Below, piece by piece: positions 41,879 to 51,175 of a DNA stretch of 64,000 bases. This DNA is from Myxococcales bacterium (GTDB taxonomy: Bacteria; Myxococcota_A; Polyangia; Polyangiales; GCA-016699535), in assembly GCA_020633325.1 (NCBI GenBank), contig JACKDX010000001.1, positions 558,001-622,000 on the forward strand. Reading direction: 5' to 3'. Each line of letters starts with the position of its first letter. Position 1 is the first letter of the stretch. The translations under genes and the position numbers were made by a program. Under the pieces are notes generated by a model. The model searched no databases. It had not been told where the DNA came from and was given only the letters and a program-made list of their open reading frames with translations.

Positions 41879-43154
41879 GTTTGCGTTCACTCTTGATGCT
41901 GTAAGCTAAGAATGGCAGGCCGAGACATGCGGCCGCCCCCACCTTGATCCATTCCATCGCGTTGGCTTGAGCCATCACCCAGATCGAGGTGCCAAGCGCC
42001 ATCAGCGGCACCGCCATTGCACCCAATGACCTACTGGTCATTCCGCGCACTCGCAGGTCCCTAACTGCCATGATAAGCACTGCAATCGCGGTGGTGATGT
42101 ACTGCGTAAAACGCGCAAGCACACTGAGGACAGCCAAGTCCTTAAAGCTTCCGCTCAGCGCAAAAACAAGTGTGATGACCCCACTCAATAGGATCGCCAC
42201 GACGGGTGTCCGGTAAATCGCATGAATCCAAGCAACAGCGTGTGGCAGGTCGTGATGTTCAGCCATGGCGAAGATACACCGGGGCACCACCAAGGCGTGC
42301 GCGGATGCCATACCAAACACGGACACTAAGATGCCCACCGCTATCAGGCGTCCCCCAGTCTCTCCCATAAGCATGCGAGATGCATCTGCCACTGGGTTTT
42401 CTCTCCCGGCCACTTCATCGAGCGTGCCAAACACCATGGCTATCACCAGCAGATAAATAACTGTCACTGCCGTGATGATGGTGATCATGGCGGGCCAGAG
42501 CATTTTCTTGGGGTTCTTGGTCTCTCCTGCCGTGACTACGACGGACTCAAACCCAAGGAACGCCCAGAAAACCACCAATGTGGCATCGCCAAATGCTCTC
42601 GGACTGAACTCAAGTATTCCGGAAAAGCGCCGTATATCGAAGGCAAAACTTGCCACCACGATAAACAAAGTGATGGGCGCCAGTTTCGCGACGGTGAACA
42701 CGGTCGAGACGCGCGCCCCCAGGGCCACGCCGCGAAGGTTCAACGCGCTTAGCAACACAATGAGCCCTATCAAACCGGCGGCATACACATACGATGGCGC
42801 ATGGGTCCCAAACTGAGTCCGGAGCGCGATGGCAAAACCATGCGCGATGGCCGCCCAAGATAGCATTCTCGAACACCAGTTGAGCCATCCGATCTCGAAA
42901 CCCACCGCCCTGCCCAAGAAATCGCGAGCGTAGAGATAAGGGCCGCCCGTGTTGGCATAACCCGGCGCGATGCGCGCGAAGCACATGACATTAAGGGATG
43001 CCACGAATCCCGCAAACGCTGCTGCGAGCAAGGCACTCGAGCCAAGATTCTCTGCAATGACGCCGGGAAGGAAAAATATTCCAGCGCCAATCATGCCGTT
43101 CACACCAAGGGCAACTACATCCCAGTAACCCATTGTGCGCCGTAGTGAAGTCAT
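41871..43154 (-). CDS. APC-family amino acid permease
   Basis: The 427-residue transporter has 12 hydrophobic segments of the amino acid-polyamine-organocation family. The first helix contains the substrate-gripping GVNGMIGAGIFFLPG, followed by TGGPYLYARDFLG and GWLNWCSRMLSW. VVFWAFLGFESVVVTAGETKNPKK is the family's sixth-helix signature. It would import an amino acid by proton or sodium symport; the substrate is not evident. It converges on, and overlaps, the DUF1338 gene by 8 bases. Confidence 0.92.
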   Translation of the reverse strand: MTSLRRTMGYWDVVALGVNGMIGAGIFFLPGVIAENLGSSALLAAAFAGFVASLNVMCFARIAPGYANTGGPYLYARDFLGRAVGFEIGWLNWCSRMLSWAAIAHGFAIALRTQFGTHAPSYVYAAGLIGLIVLLSALNLRGVALGARVSTVFTVAKLAPITLFIVVASFAFDIRRFSGILEFSPRAFGDATLVVFWAFLGFESVVVTAGETKNPKKMLWPAMITIITAVTVIYLLVIAMVFGTLDEVAGRENPVADASRMLMGETGGRLIAVGILVSVFGMASAHALVVPRCIFAMAEHHDLPHAVAWIHAIYRTPVVAILLSGVITLVFALSGSFKDLAVLSVLARFTQYITTAIAVLIMAVRDLRVRGMTSRSLGAMAVPLMALGTSIWVMAQANAMEWIKVGAAACLGLPFLAYSIKSERKLK

Positions 43155-43265
43155 GTGGGTGCGGGATGCGACAGCACGCGTGGCATCTAGACATCACTAT
43201 CAACAGGTTTGCTCTCCAAAATCAACCCATTCGGAGTGAGTTAGAAGTTACAATCTCCATGGAAT

Positions 43266-44624
43266 GTGCTAAAAATCGGTTTCGTTTTTCGTGGCTTGGC
43301 TGTGAAGTATCCTCCTGACGAGTTTGTGGGGCAACTTGTGCTTGGGCGCTATCGCGTCGTAGGCGTGCTAGCCAAGGGCGGGATGGGCGTTATCTACCTG
43401 GCCCGAAGCGAGGGTGCGGCGGGCTTTACCCGTCCCGTCGTGGTCAAACGCATTCTCTCCGGCATGGATGACGACCACACCGTTGTGAACATGTTCAAGC
43501 GGGAGGCGAGAATCATGTCTAACTTGCGACATCCCGGCGTGGTCAGTGTGATTGATTTTGGGCGTGAACGCGACTCGTATTTCATGGTCCTTGATTACAT
43601 ACATGGGGTCCATCTTGGTCGATGGCTGAGGTTCACCAATGGCGCATACGGTCCTTTCCCCCTCAACCTAGCGCTTCACATCATCGTCCAAGTGTTAGAT
43701 GCGCTGCACTATGCACACACACTGAAAGCGCCGGATGGGAATGAATTGCAGGTGGTTCATCGTGATGTGACACCATCGAACATTCTGATTGATGTTGAAG
43801 GGCATGCCAAGCTTGCTGATTTTGGCATTGCAAGGATGCGAACCGATGCAACCGAAGCGGGCACGGGGGAAAGCCAAATTAAGGGGAAGTTTTCCTATTT
43901 GGCCCCGGAGCTACTTAAGGGAAGCGAACCGAGCCCCGCCTCAGATGTGTATAGCACCGCCGTGGTCCTCCATGAGGTCCTAATGGGGAAGAATGTGTTT
44001 CGAACGGCGCAACTTCCGATGACCATGTCGCGGGTGCTCAATCATGTGCCTGAGGCCCTCGATGCATTTCGAAATGATGTTTCTCCGGAGTTAGCAGCGG
44101 CCGTGGCCAAGGGATTGAACAAAAATCCCCATGAGCGTTATTCCTCGGCATTAGAGTTCGCAGTCGCCCTGAGGGCACTCCGGCCCGAGAACGCCGAAGA
44201 GACACAGGCAAAGCTCCAGGAGGCCGTGACGCGAGATTTTTTTGACCCGCGCATGGCTCAAGTAGGGGATGCCGACAGTTTGGTATCACTTGAACGTGCG
44301 TGGAGAGACCCCGTACCGACATCTAGACTTCATGAAGCGAAGCCCGCTTATACGACGGACAGGCCCCCCGCACCTCACACGGCTCATGTGCCTCAACCCA
44401 TGCCCGTTCCTGAACCGGTTTACTCTCGGCCTGCCGGATTAGCGAGACCAAAGCCGCGCCCTCATGTGAAACCGCCAGGATCTGCCAAGGATCTGCTACG
44501 CAGGCTTAAACAAAAACCGTTCCTCTTGGCCGCTATGGTTGCGTCGGCTCTCTTGGTGGTTTTGGCGCTGGGTGGCCTCGTGCAGGGGGTCGTGCGTCTT
44601 TTGCGCCTTTCTTCCGGAGGCTAG
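43266..44624 (+). CDS. Membrane-anchored Ser/Thr protein kinase
   Basis: A 452-residue Hanks-type kinase with all catalytic parts: glycine loop GVLAKGGMGVIYLAR, ATP Lys in VVVKRIL, catalytic loop VVHRDVTPSNILID, ADFGIAR and the substrate-loop end SYLAPELLKG. A Pro-rich linker (PPAPHTAHVPQPMPVPEPV) leads to one C-terminal membrane helix (about 418-440). The kinase domain is cytoplasmic. The start is uncertain: GTG 43266, or GTG 43302, which would fit a -10-like TACAAT at 43249-43254. Its last 92 bases are overlapped, antisense, by the 3' end of the lipoprotein gene at 44533. Confidence 0.92.
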   Translation: MLKIGFVFRGLAVKYPPDEFVGQLVLGRYRVVGVLAKGGMGVIYLARSEGAAGFTRPVVVKRILSGMDDDHTVVNMFKREARIMSNLRHPGVVSVIDFGRERDSYFMVLDYIHGVHLGRWLRFTNGAYGPFPLNLALHIIVQVLDALHYAHTLKAPDGNELQVVHRDVTPSNILIDVEGHAKLADFGIARMRTDATEAGTGESQIKGKFSYLAPELLKGSEPSPASDVYSTAVVLHEVLMGKNVFRTAQLPMTMSRVLNHVPEALDAFRNDVSPELAAAVAKGLNKNPHERYSSALEFAVALRALRPENAEETQAKLQEAVTRDFFDPRMAQVGDADSLVSLERAWRDPVPTSRLHEAKPAYTTDRPPAPHTAHVPQPMPVPEPVYSRPAGLARPKPRPHVKPPGSAKDLLRRLKQKPFLLAAMVASALLVVLALGGLVQGVVRLLRLSSGG

Positions 44625-45627
44625 CGACGTCGGGTTTTACGTCTATCCGGCTGCGCATACGCATGCCCAGTGCACGATCGGCGTCCTTGTCCCTGTACGT
44701 ATAGTCCAATTCAAGCATCGTCTCCGACGCCGACATAATGGTGGCCGTCTTGACATTGTACTGTTGTGCAAGAGTTCCATGGCCTGACAGAGATTCCAGT
44801 CGGGCGCTCGACCCTTTGGGTGCATCGATCAGCGGCATGGGCTGTGGCTTGCCGCGGTACTGATGCTTTGCCGCAAGTGTGATCCGAGAGACGTCCCTCG
44901 ATTCGAGCGTATACGTGGTCCGCCTCCACATCGCAATGCCGCCCATAGTGATGGCTCGGGTCACTTGCCAGCGTGCGCCTGGCCCGACGGGTTCTTGCGG
45001 GAAAGTTGCGATGCTATCCTGAAAAGCTTCCGCGATGACATCGACAAGTTGTTGAGTGGCTGGCCTTATGCCATGGGGAGATGTGACCACTACCTTGCTG
45101 ACATGCCCGGTAACAGAAACCGTCAAGTCCACCATAAGTCCGGTTATCTCTCGCATTTGCTCTTCGGCGACCTGGGCGACCGGGGGGTCGAACGCATCGA
45201 CACCGATTGATTCTGCCTCTTTTACCAGGAATTCTGCGTGCGCACTTTCGGCTGCTCGCGTGGAGCGCAGGCGCGTCTGCACGATAAGCCGGGCTTTCGG
45301 CATGGGGCGCAATGGAAAACGTTGTCCCGCAATGACAATTCCTACGTACGTCTGAAGTTCGTAGGTATGCCTTGCCGTTTGACCAGGTGTTAGCAAATGA
45401 CGGAGCGGTGAGAAAGGGGCGTGGCCTAACCCTAAGACCTTCAGCGTCTCTTTGCGCTTCACCTCGGCTACAGGAGCAGCTACGATGACGCTACGCTCTG
45501 CGCCAGCCGAAGGCGTGGACGACGTGATGGGCGCGGGATTTTTTGGGGGCGGTGGCGCTTGGCATGACATCAACACGAGCACCAACCCCACGCAGCTGAA
45601 GCTTTGGGCAGGGGTCAAAGACATCAC
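44533..45627 (-). CDS. Hypothetical lipoprotein
   Basis: The 364-residue protein has a lipoprotein signal ending LVLMSC, then a Pro/Ser-rich linker and a folded region: HTYELQTYVGIVIAGQRFPL, VDLTVSVTGHVSKVVVTSP, GARWQVTRAITMGGIAMWRRT. The repeating strands resemble a DUF6263-type beta domain, but I am not certain. The final 30 residues are Lys/Pro/Arg-rich (KGAKDARPPARGHPAPKPPRE) and lie antisense to the kinase membrane anchor. The function is unknown; it is likely anchored to the outer or inner membrane. Confidence 0.75.
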   Translation of the reverse strand: MMSLTPAQSFSCVGLVLVLMSCQAPPPPKNPAPITSSTPSAGAERSVIVAAPVAEVKRKETLKVLGLGHAPFSPLRHLLTPGQTARHTYELQTYVGIVIAGQRFPLRPMPKARLIVQTRLRSTRAAESAHAEFLVKEAESIGVDAFDPPVAQVAEEQMREITGLMVDLTVSVTGHVSKVVVTSPHGIRPATQQLVDVIAEAFQDSIATFPQEPVGPGARWQVTRAITMGGIAMWRRTTYTLESRDVSRITLAAKHQYRGKPQPMPLIDAPKGSSARLESLSGHGTLAQQYNVKTATIMSASETMLELDYTYRDKDADRALGMRMRSRIDVKPDVASLRKKGAKDARPPARGHPAPKPPREPTQP

Positions 45628-45694
45628 GCGTTGTCGTGTTTAGACATCAGATTTGCCTTATTGAGTTACACATAAGCGCTAAGTGAGGGGTAGG

Positions 45695-46111
45695 ATGACG
45701 GTCAATTCCGACAAAATCAAGGACCTCATGCTCCGAATGAAGCGGCTTAATATCCGTGCGACCGATTTGGTGGAAAAGTTTGTACGTGGTAGCGGCCCCG
45801 GCGGGCAAAAGATCAACAAGACTTCCATTGCTGTTTATCTCAAGCACTTACCGACGGGCATAGAAGTCAAGGTTCAACACGGCCGATCTCAAGTCGAGAA
45901 CCGATTTATCGCCCGCCGAAAATTGGTCGAAAAGCTAGAAGCGACAGAAGACGCAGAGGTGAGCAAAGAAAAGCAACGCATCGCAAAACTTCAGCGACAG
46001 AAGCGTAAGCGCTCCAAACGCGCTAAAGAAAAGTTACTCTCCGACAAGCGGCACCAGTCGAAAAAGAAACAAGAACGGCAGCATCTTAGAAGGCACGATG
46101 ATGCGTCCTAA
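45695..46111 (+). CDS. Release-factor-like protein with GGQ motif, MTRFR/C12orf65-type
   Basis: The 138-residue protein contains only the release-factor hydrolysis domain: FVRGSGPGGQKINKTSIAV, then HLPTGIEVKVQHGRSQVENR and FIARRKLVEKLE, and a very basic tail (RQKRKRSKRAKEKLL). The spacing after GGQ is close to mitochondrial MTRFR (C12orf65), rather than to classical ArfB. MTRFR acts on stalled large subunits to free peptidyl-tRNA. ATG 45695 has GAGGGG upstream; a GTG at 45683 would add four residues. It lacks codon-reading domains, so it should be a rescue factor. Confidence 0.85.
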   Translation: MTVNSDKIKDLMLRMKRLNIRATDLVEKFVRGSGPGGQKINKTSIAVYLKHLPTGIEVKVQHGRSQVENRFIARRKLVEKLEATEDAEVSKEKQRIAKLQRQKRKRSKRAKEKLLSDKRHQSKKKQERQHLRRHDDAS

Positions 46112-46203
46112 GTTGATGGTTCGTCGCGCCCCCCTGGGCGATAAAGCATGTGATCGGGGCAGATAGTATTTTCGCTGATCGTGGCGTATGCTCGTAGCGT
46201 CCC

Positions 46204-47877
46204 ATGAAACGGACGCACGCGAGGTGGCTAGCTGTTGCGGTATGTGCGAGTGGATATAGCTGTGCGCACGCGCCCGTGCAGCCACGCGATAGTAACGCAA
46301 AAACGATCGCTGCTGACGATCGCCCGCGCTTGGTGGTGGTGATGGTCGTCGATCAGTTAGGGAGTTGGATCCTAGAGCGCTATCTGCCCTATCTCTCGCC
46401 GCAAGGAGCCTTTAGAACCGGCATGGCGTCCGGAGCCTATCATCAAACCGTATCCTACTTGCATGCGAGCACCTTTACCGCCCCGGGTCACGCCGCCACA
46501 TACTCGGGGGCTTCGCCAGCGAAAAGCGGGATTTGCGCCAACGTCACATGGGATCGCGCCACGCAAAAGCGCGTGCGTGTCGTCGATAAAGGCAAGCGCG
46601 CCTGGCTATCTGATCCTAATTTCTTTGCTAGCCCCGAAGCACTACGTGTATCGAGCGTTGCCGACGTTCTGTCTACATCGACCCAAGGCGCATCGCAGAT
46701 TGTCTCGCTCGCATACAAAGACTATGCGGCCGTATTGGCAGGAGGTCGTAATCCGAGCCTGGTACTTTGGTACGCGCCAAACGGGCAACCGCCGGGATTT
46801 ACGACATCCACCTATTACGCCGAAAGGCTCCCCGATTGGCTAGTCATCTGGCAGGCGCACCATAGGCCGGAAGACTACATGGAAATCTGGCACCCGATTG
46901 ATGAGGAACTCTTGCAGCGTATCAACGGTAATGATGCTGGCGCCGGAGAAATCGAATGTTCGGGCTTGGGGACATTGTTTCCTCATGATCCTCAAGCCAC
47001 GGTCTCTCCGGCGCTCGCATTTGAGGGAACCCCCGCAGCGAATGAGTATCTGTTTGATCTCGCGTGGGAGTCCATAGAGCGCTTGGATCTGGGCAAGGAC
47101 AAGGTGCCAGATCTCTTGATGATATCGGTTTCTTCGCCTGATGTGATTGGGCATTGCTATGGAACTGAGTCGTGGGAATACCTGGACAACTTGATGCGTC
47201 TCGATACGCTTATTGCTGCATTTGTAACCAAAGTAAGCATCTCTATACCCACCGCTTTTGTTTTAACCTCCGACCATGGAGCGGCACCCATGCCCGAGAA
47301 ACGTATGCGCAAGCATCTGCCAGCTGGAAGGATTCAAACCGACGCGCTTGCGACCATCATCCAGCGTGCGATAGAAAATGTGATGGGCGAGGGCCAATGG
47401 GTGGCCCACATCGAGCCGCCTTTTGTGTATCTTGCCAACAGCATTCACCAGGGACCCCGTCGAGAGCGCGCCGTGAAGGCAGTTTTAGATACGCTTTCTC
47501 ACGTGCCCGGTATCGAGGCAGCACTAGACATAAGTGACGTGGCAAACTGGCGCAACATTGCGTCCACACTACGATATCCAGTGGGGCTGAGTGTCTCCGA
47601 CAACCTCGATGCTGATGTATACGTGTTGCCCAGCCAATACTATATCTTTGATAATGATAATAAGAATGGTGGGACGAACCATGGAACCTTATGGCCCTAT
47701 GATCGCGATGTGCCCTTTATCATGTGGGGAACAGGCATTACCCATGCGGAAAGTCGCGAAAGGATGGACCACCGCAGGGTATCCTCCACGATCGCGGCGC
47801 TTTTGCAGATCCCACCGCCGCAGAGAATGCCGTTGGCGCCCCTGGAAGGCGTCTCTTCGCTGCTCATCGCTCGCTGA
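46204..47877 (+). CDS. PafA-like alkaline phosphatase-superfamily enzyme
   Basis: The 557-residue protein has an export signal (MKRTHARWLAVAVCASGYSC, possibly a lipobox GYSC) and an alkaline-phosphatase-superfamily core. It has VVVMVVDQLGSWIL, the nucleophilic Thr in ASTFTAPGHAATYSG, SSPDVIGHCYG, VLTSDHGAAPMPE and GGTNHGTLWPYDRDVPFIM. This pattern matches PafA-type phosphatases that release phosphate from many monoesters in the periplasm or outside. It could be a phosphodiesterase. The start ATG at 46204 is just after the release-factor gene (93 bases). Confidence 0.87.
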   Translation: MKRTHARWLAVAVCASGYSCAHAPVQPRDSNAKTIAADDRPRLVVVMVVDQLGSWILERYLPYLSPQGAFRTGMASGAYHQTVSYLHASTFTAPGHAATYSGASPAKSGICANVTWDRATQKRVRVVDKGKRAWLSDPNFFASPEALRVSSVADVLSTSTQGASQIVSLAYKDYAAVLAGGRNPSLVLWYAPNGQPPGFTTSTYYAERLPDWLVIWQAHHRPEDYMEIWHPIDEELLQRINGNDAGAGEIECSGLGTLFPHDPQATVSPALAFEGTPAANEYLFDLAWESIERLDLGKDKVPDLLMISVSSPDVIGHCYGTESWEYLDNLMRLDTLIAAFVTKVSISIPTAFVLTSDHGAAPMPEKRMRKHLPAGRIQTDALATIIQRAIENVMGEGQWVAHIEPPFVYLANSIHQGPRRERAVKAVLDTLSHVPGIEAALDISDVANWRNIASTLRYPVGLSVSDNLDADVYVLPSQYYIFDNDNKNGGTNHGTLWPYDRDVPFIMWGTGITHAESRERMDHRRVSSTIAALLQIPPPQRMPLAPLEGVSSLLIAR

Positions 47878-47979
47878 CGGGCACAATGACCCCGCTTTGC
47901 CGATAATTTGACTTCGCGTCTATCCGCCTTCATTGCTTGATGGGGAGCGTGTGGACCAGAATGACTAGGGGGAGGGGCT

Positions 47980-48879
47980 ATGAAAACGATAGCGATCGCT
48001 ACGATCAAAGGCGGCGTGGGGAAAACCATTGTGTCTGCTCATCTAGCAGCGGGGTTAGCGCGTCAAGGTCATCAAACACTACTCTTGGATCTTGATCCAC
48101 AGGGACATGCGACACTGCTATCGGGTATCGATGCACATCCCGAAGCATTTTGCGTCGGCGATGTGTTGCTTCGGGAAAGCCAGCTTAAGCTACAGGACGT
48201 CATTGTTAGAAATCTCCATCCCAACCTGGACGTGGCGCCTGCGGTGATCAAGATGGCTGCGCAGGAACGTCAACTGTACACATGGGCGTTGCGTCTGAAG
48301 ACCGTTCTTCGAGCGCTTGAGTCCCTTCCTCAGGAACCCGATGTGGTTGTCATCGATTGCCCGCCGCATATCGGGGGTTTCACCGAGGCCGCGCTGCACG
48401 CAGCCGACCTTACGATTGCTCCCATCCCGGCCTTGGCGGGGAGCATCCACGGCTTGGGCGATCTTGAGACCACATGGCTGGAGATGCGAGACGGCAGGGG
48501 CGGCGAGCTTGCGGGCGTTATCAACCTCTGGGATCAACGCACATCCGTCACCAATGGTGTGGTTCTCGATATGCTTCACAAGTTGAGCACACCAATCCTG
48601 CAAACACGCATCCCAAAGTGCGAGGTCATCAACCAAGCGGCGCTCAAGCAGATGCTGGTGTTCCAATATGCACCGACCCATCCCGTCACAGAGGTGTTCG
48701 ACCAGCTGGCGAAAGAGACATGGGACCGCCTCATGCGGTTCAGTCTTTCCGAGGTGGCCCAGATTTCCGCATCCGAGGCGTATGGAAGTCTCACCGGGGA
48801 ATCCTCGACGGACGGTGAGTGGCACGTGCCTGTAGAGGCCACGCTAGGGACGGACGGTTACAGTATCATTCAAGAATAG
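47980..48879 (+). CDS. Orphan ParA/MinD-like ATPase
   Basis: The 299-residue protein has the deviant Walker A KGGVGKTIVSAHLAAGLA, Walker A' LLLDLDPQGHATLLSG and Walker B VVVIDCPPHIGG. Such ATPases position cargo or DNA by switching between ATP and ADP forms. There is no parB, minE or other partner next to it, and its C-terminal 60 residues (RFSLSEVAQISASEAYGSL onward) are unlike ParA. The ATG is preceded by the strong ribosome site GGGGGAGGGG. The cargo is unknown. Confidence 0.9.
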   Translation: MKTIAIATIKGGVGKTIVSAHLAAGLARQGHQTLLLDLDPQGHATLLSGIDAHPEAFCVGDVLLRESQLKLQDVIVRNLHPNLDVAPAVIKMAAQERQLYTWALRLKTVLRALESLPQEPDVVVIDCPPHIGGFTEAALHAADLTIAPIPALAGSIHGLGDLETTWLEMRDGRGGELAGVINLWDQRTSVTNGVVLDMLHKLSTPILQTRIPKCEVINQAALKQMLVFQYAPTHPVTEVFDQLAKETWDRLMRFSLSEVAQISASEAYGSLTGESSTDGEWHVPVEATLGTDGYSIIQE

Positions 48880-48895
48880 CGAAAGCGGCTGCCCT

Positions 48896-49852
48896 TTAGG
48901 GGCGATATTCAAAAGCCAGCACAGGTGGCTTCGCCTGCCCTGAGAATGCCGCGCCCAACATGGACACGACCTGCTGAATCGGGGTGAGATCGTCAGCCGC
49001 CACGCGCACGTTGCAGGAGCGACTGGCGCAGAGAGAACCAATGAGTGCGGCAATGACTTCGGGGTTTTCCCGGATCACCCGCGCGCGAAAGGTGAACCAG
49101 GCTTCTTCTCCGATATCGAGGGTGGTGTTTTTCGGGCCCGCCATGCTGACCTCGGCTTTCGCTCCCTGTGTATCGAAATCCATCACCTGCACTCGTTGTC
49201 TCTTGGCCGTTTTTGGGGCGTCCACTTGCTGAAAACATAAGCGCGCGCCCCGCTGGCTAAGCACAAACGCGAGCTGTAGGTAACCGCCGCGAGGTGGTTT
49301 CTCGGGCTCGCGGCTACAATCTTGGCTCACGGTGCGACATGTCTCATACGCCTGAGCCCAGTGCGCGAGGAAATCCTCCCACGGGATTTGCGGCGCGCCG
49401 TCGAACGTGAGTTTCACGATCTTGGGATCGATGATGTCGAATCTGCTGATCTCTATCCAGCCTTCTTGGGGAGGATTGGCATTAGCCTCGCGCACGGCGA
49501 TCCATGTGTGGGTAACGCCCCGGGCGCTAAGATCGCGCAGCAAGCCCACAAGTCTTTTGTATGGCGCAAGCGCATGTGCGCGCACTTTGACGGTCTGCCC
49601 AATGTGTGCCGGGAGCGATGCTTGTCCTGTAGTAGGCCCAGCGATGGGCACGCTGACTTCAAAGGCGTTTGCGGGCGGTGAAGAGCGTCCAGCCCGCGCT
49701 AAGGGGAGCTCGAGCTGGGCCCTCTGCGGGCTTGGTGGCGCTGACTTTGTGGATGCCTTTTCACATCCGCCCGAGAACGCCAGGATAAAGACAAGACACT
49801 GAATGGGGATCAAGGTGTGCGCAGGCAGCGATATGACCCGGCCCCGATTCAT
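48896..49852 (-). CDS. Hypothetical lipoprotein
   Basis: The 318-residue protein has an N-terminal signal ending FILAFSGGC and a Pro-rich linker. Its first folded part includes VKVRAHALAPYKRLVGLLRDL and VTHTWIAVREANA; a second, at about residues 240-318, includes VIAALIGSLCASRSCNVRVAAD and IQQVVSMLGAAF. The latter recalls the C-terminal fold of ExbD/TolR-like or secretin-associated proteins, without a firm match. It is the last gene of a three-gene run with OmpA and DUF4398 genes (13 bases downstream of the OmpA gene). The function is unknown. Confidence 0.72.
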   Translation of the reverse strand: MNRGRVISLPAHTLIPIQCLVFILAFSGGCEKASTKSAPPSPQRAQLELPLARAGRSSPPANAFEVSVPIAGPTTGQASLPAHIGQTVKVRAHALAPYKRLVGLLRDLSARGVTHTWIAVREANANPPQEGWIEISRFDIIDPKIVKLTFDGAPQIPWEDFLAHWAQAYETCRTVSQDCSREPEKPPRGGYLQLAFVLSQRGARLCFQQVDAPKTAKRQRVQVMDFDTQGAKAEVSMAGPKNTTLDIGEEAWFTFRARVIRENPEVIAALIGSLCASRSCNVRVAADDLTPIQQVVSMLGAAFSGQAKPPVLAFEYRP

Positions 49853-49866
49853 CGTGCGTAACGTGA

Positions 49867-50706
49867 TTACGTGGGCTCTTTTTCTTGGCCGAGAATTATC
49901 TCGACCCGTCGGTTGTTGGCCCGACCCTCCGCGGTCGCGTTATCGGCGACTGGCCGCGAGGCGCCAATACCCACTGCTTTGATGTCTTCCGCTGGCACGC
50001 CCTTGCTCACCAGGTACGCAAGCACGGATTGGGCGCGAGCCTCAGAAAGCTCTTGGTTGGTCGAGTCTTTGCCGCGCGAATCGGTGTGACCCTCGATGGT
50101 GACCTTTCGGTTGGAGGCCTTGATGGCATCGGCCACTTCATCCAGCTTGACCTGTGCGCCCGGCATCAATATGGACTGCCCTGATTTAAATAGCACGCTT
50201 CCGCTGAGCGTAATGACGGTACCCCGCGATTCTTCTTGGATCTTGCCAATGCGAGAAATGCTCTCTTTCAAGCGGTCCATGGCCTCTTTGGCGCGCCGCT
50301 CGGCCGAAGCCCTCGCTTGTCTTTCTTGAGCGAGCTGCCTGCGCGTTTTTCGAAGCTCGCCGATCGCGCTCACTTTCACGGCTTTGTCGACTTCTGTCTT
50401 GCGCTCCGAGGCCAAAATCGTTCGCGCCTCGGTATCGGCCAGTTGCGACTTTCGAAGCGCAATATAGGCCAGGGTCCTGGTCTTGCTGGTATCGCCATCA
50501 TCTTCATAGGACCATTCGGCGCGTTTGAGCGCTTGCTCGGCGATATGTAGTTGCGCTGGATGGTGTTCTAGAGCAGGCCCATGGCTCGCCTCGGCATAAG
50601 CCTGGCGCGCATCGACGAGTTCTTTTGGCACCGCGCTGCTTCCGCACGCTGTCGCGAGGCCACTGATCAAAACAGTGGATAGGGCAAGCTTGAAAAAAGG
50701 CTTCAT
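49867..50706 (-). CDS. OmpA-family lipoprotein with DUF4398-like N-terminus
   Basis: The 279-residue lipoprotein (lipobox LATAC) has a helical N-terminal half (QAYAEASHGPALEHHPAQLH, then ASERKTEVDKAVK and coiled coil ARASAERRAKEAMDRLKES) resembling DUF4398. Its C-terminal OmpA peptidoglycan-binding domain reads TIEGHTDSRGKDSTNQELSE, then RAQSVLAYLVSKGVPAEDI and GASRPVADNATAEGRANNRR. Asp and Arg needed to bind diaminopimelate are present. It should tie the outer membrane to the cell wall. It is in an operon with the DUF4398 lipoprotein upstream. Confidence 0.92.
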   Translation of the reverse strand: MKPFFKLALSTVLISGLATACGSSAVPKELVDARQAYAEASHGPALEHHPAQLHIAEQALKRAEWSYEDDGDTSKTRTLAYIALRKSQLADTEARTILASERKTEVDKAVKVSAIGELRKTRRQLAQERQARASAERRAKEAMDRLKESISRIGKIQEESRGTVITLSGSVLFKSGQSILMPGAQVKLDEVADAIKASNRKVTIEGHTDSRGKDSTNQELSEARAQSVLAYLVSKGVPAEDIKAVGIGASRPVADNATAEGRANNRRVEIILGQEKEPT

Positions 50707-50728
50707 GGTGTCGAATCTCCTTGCACGT

Positions 50729-51067
50729 CTAGTTGGGGCGCTGAAGCTCGCGAATCTCGTCGAGGGCTTTTTCTGCTTGGGCTTTCGCCTGGTCCTCGCG
50801 GCTCAAGGCCAACGCCAGCTCTGCGTCGGCATCCGCGCGCATTAGCATGTACTCTGCTTCTTGGTTCTCGTCGCTTTCCACGAGTGTTTTGGCTTTGGCG
50901 AGCTGTTCCTCAGCGAGCTGCAGATGCAGGGCGGCCTGCGGATGTCGGCTCACACCCACCTCGCGAGCCGCACGGATTTGGGCCTCAGAGGAGATCATTT
51001 TGCTCGTGGGCGCTGGATAGCTCGCGCATCCGATGATGAACAAAACCCCGATTGACCATAGCTTCAT
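50729..51067 (-). CDS. DUF4398 lipoprotein
   Basis: A 112-residue lipoprotein: MKLWSIGVLFIIGC gives the signal and lipobox. The rest is a DUF4398-type helix bundle, ARREV-like AREVGVSRHPQAALHLQLAE, QLAKAKTLVESDENQEAEY and DADAELALALSREDQAKA, ending in a coiled coil. The ATG at 51067 has GAGG upstream; the longer open frame from 51118 has no such site. Its function is unknown. It is the first gene of the OmpA operon and probably works in the envelope beside it. Confidence 0.85.
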   Translation of the reverse strand: MKLWSIGVLFIIGCASYPAPTSKMISSEAQIRAAREVGVSRHPQAALHLQLAEEQLAKAKTLVESDENQEAEYMLMRADADAELALALSREDQAKAQAEKALDEIRELQRPN

Positions 51068-51175
51068 AGATAACCTCACCCGAATAAGTGTCAGGGAGAC
51101 TAAACATTCTTCGTGCACCCCGCAAGACCTCGATTGTTATCTAGGAATAACCCTGCTAAGGCCGCAATTGTCGCA

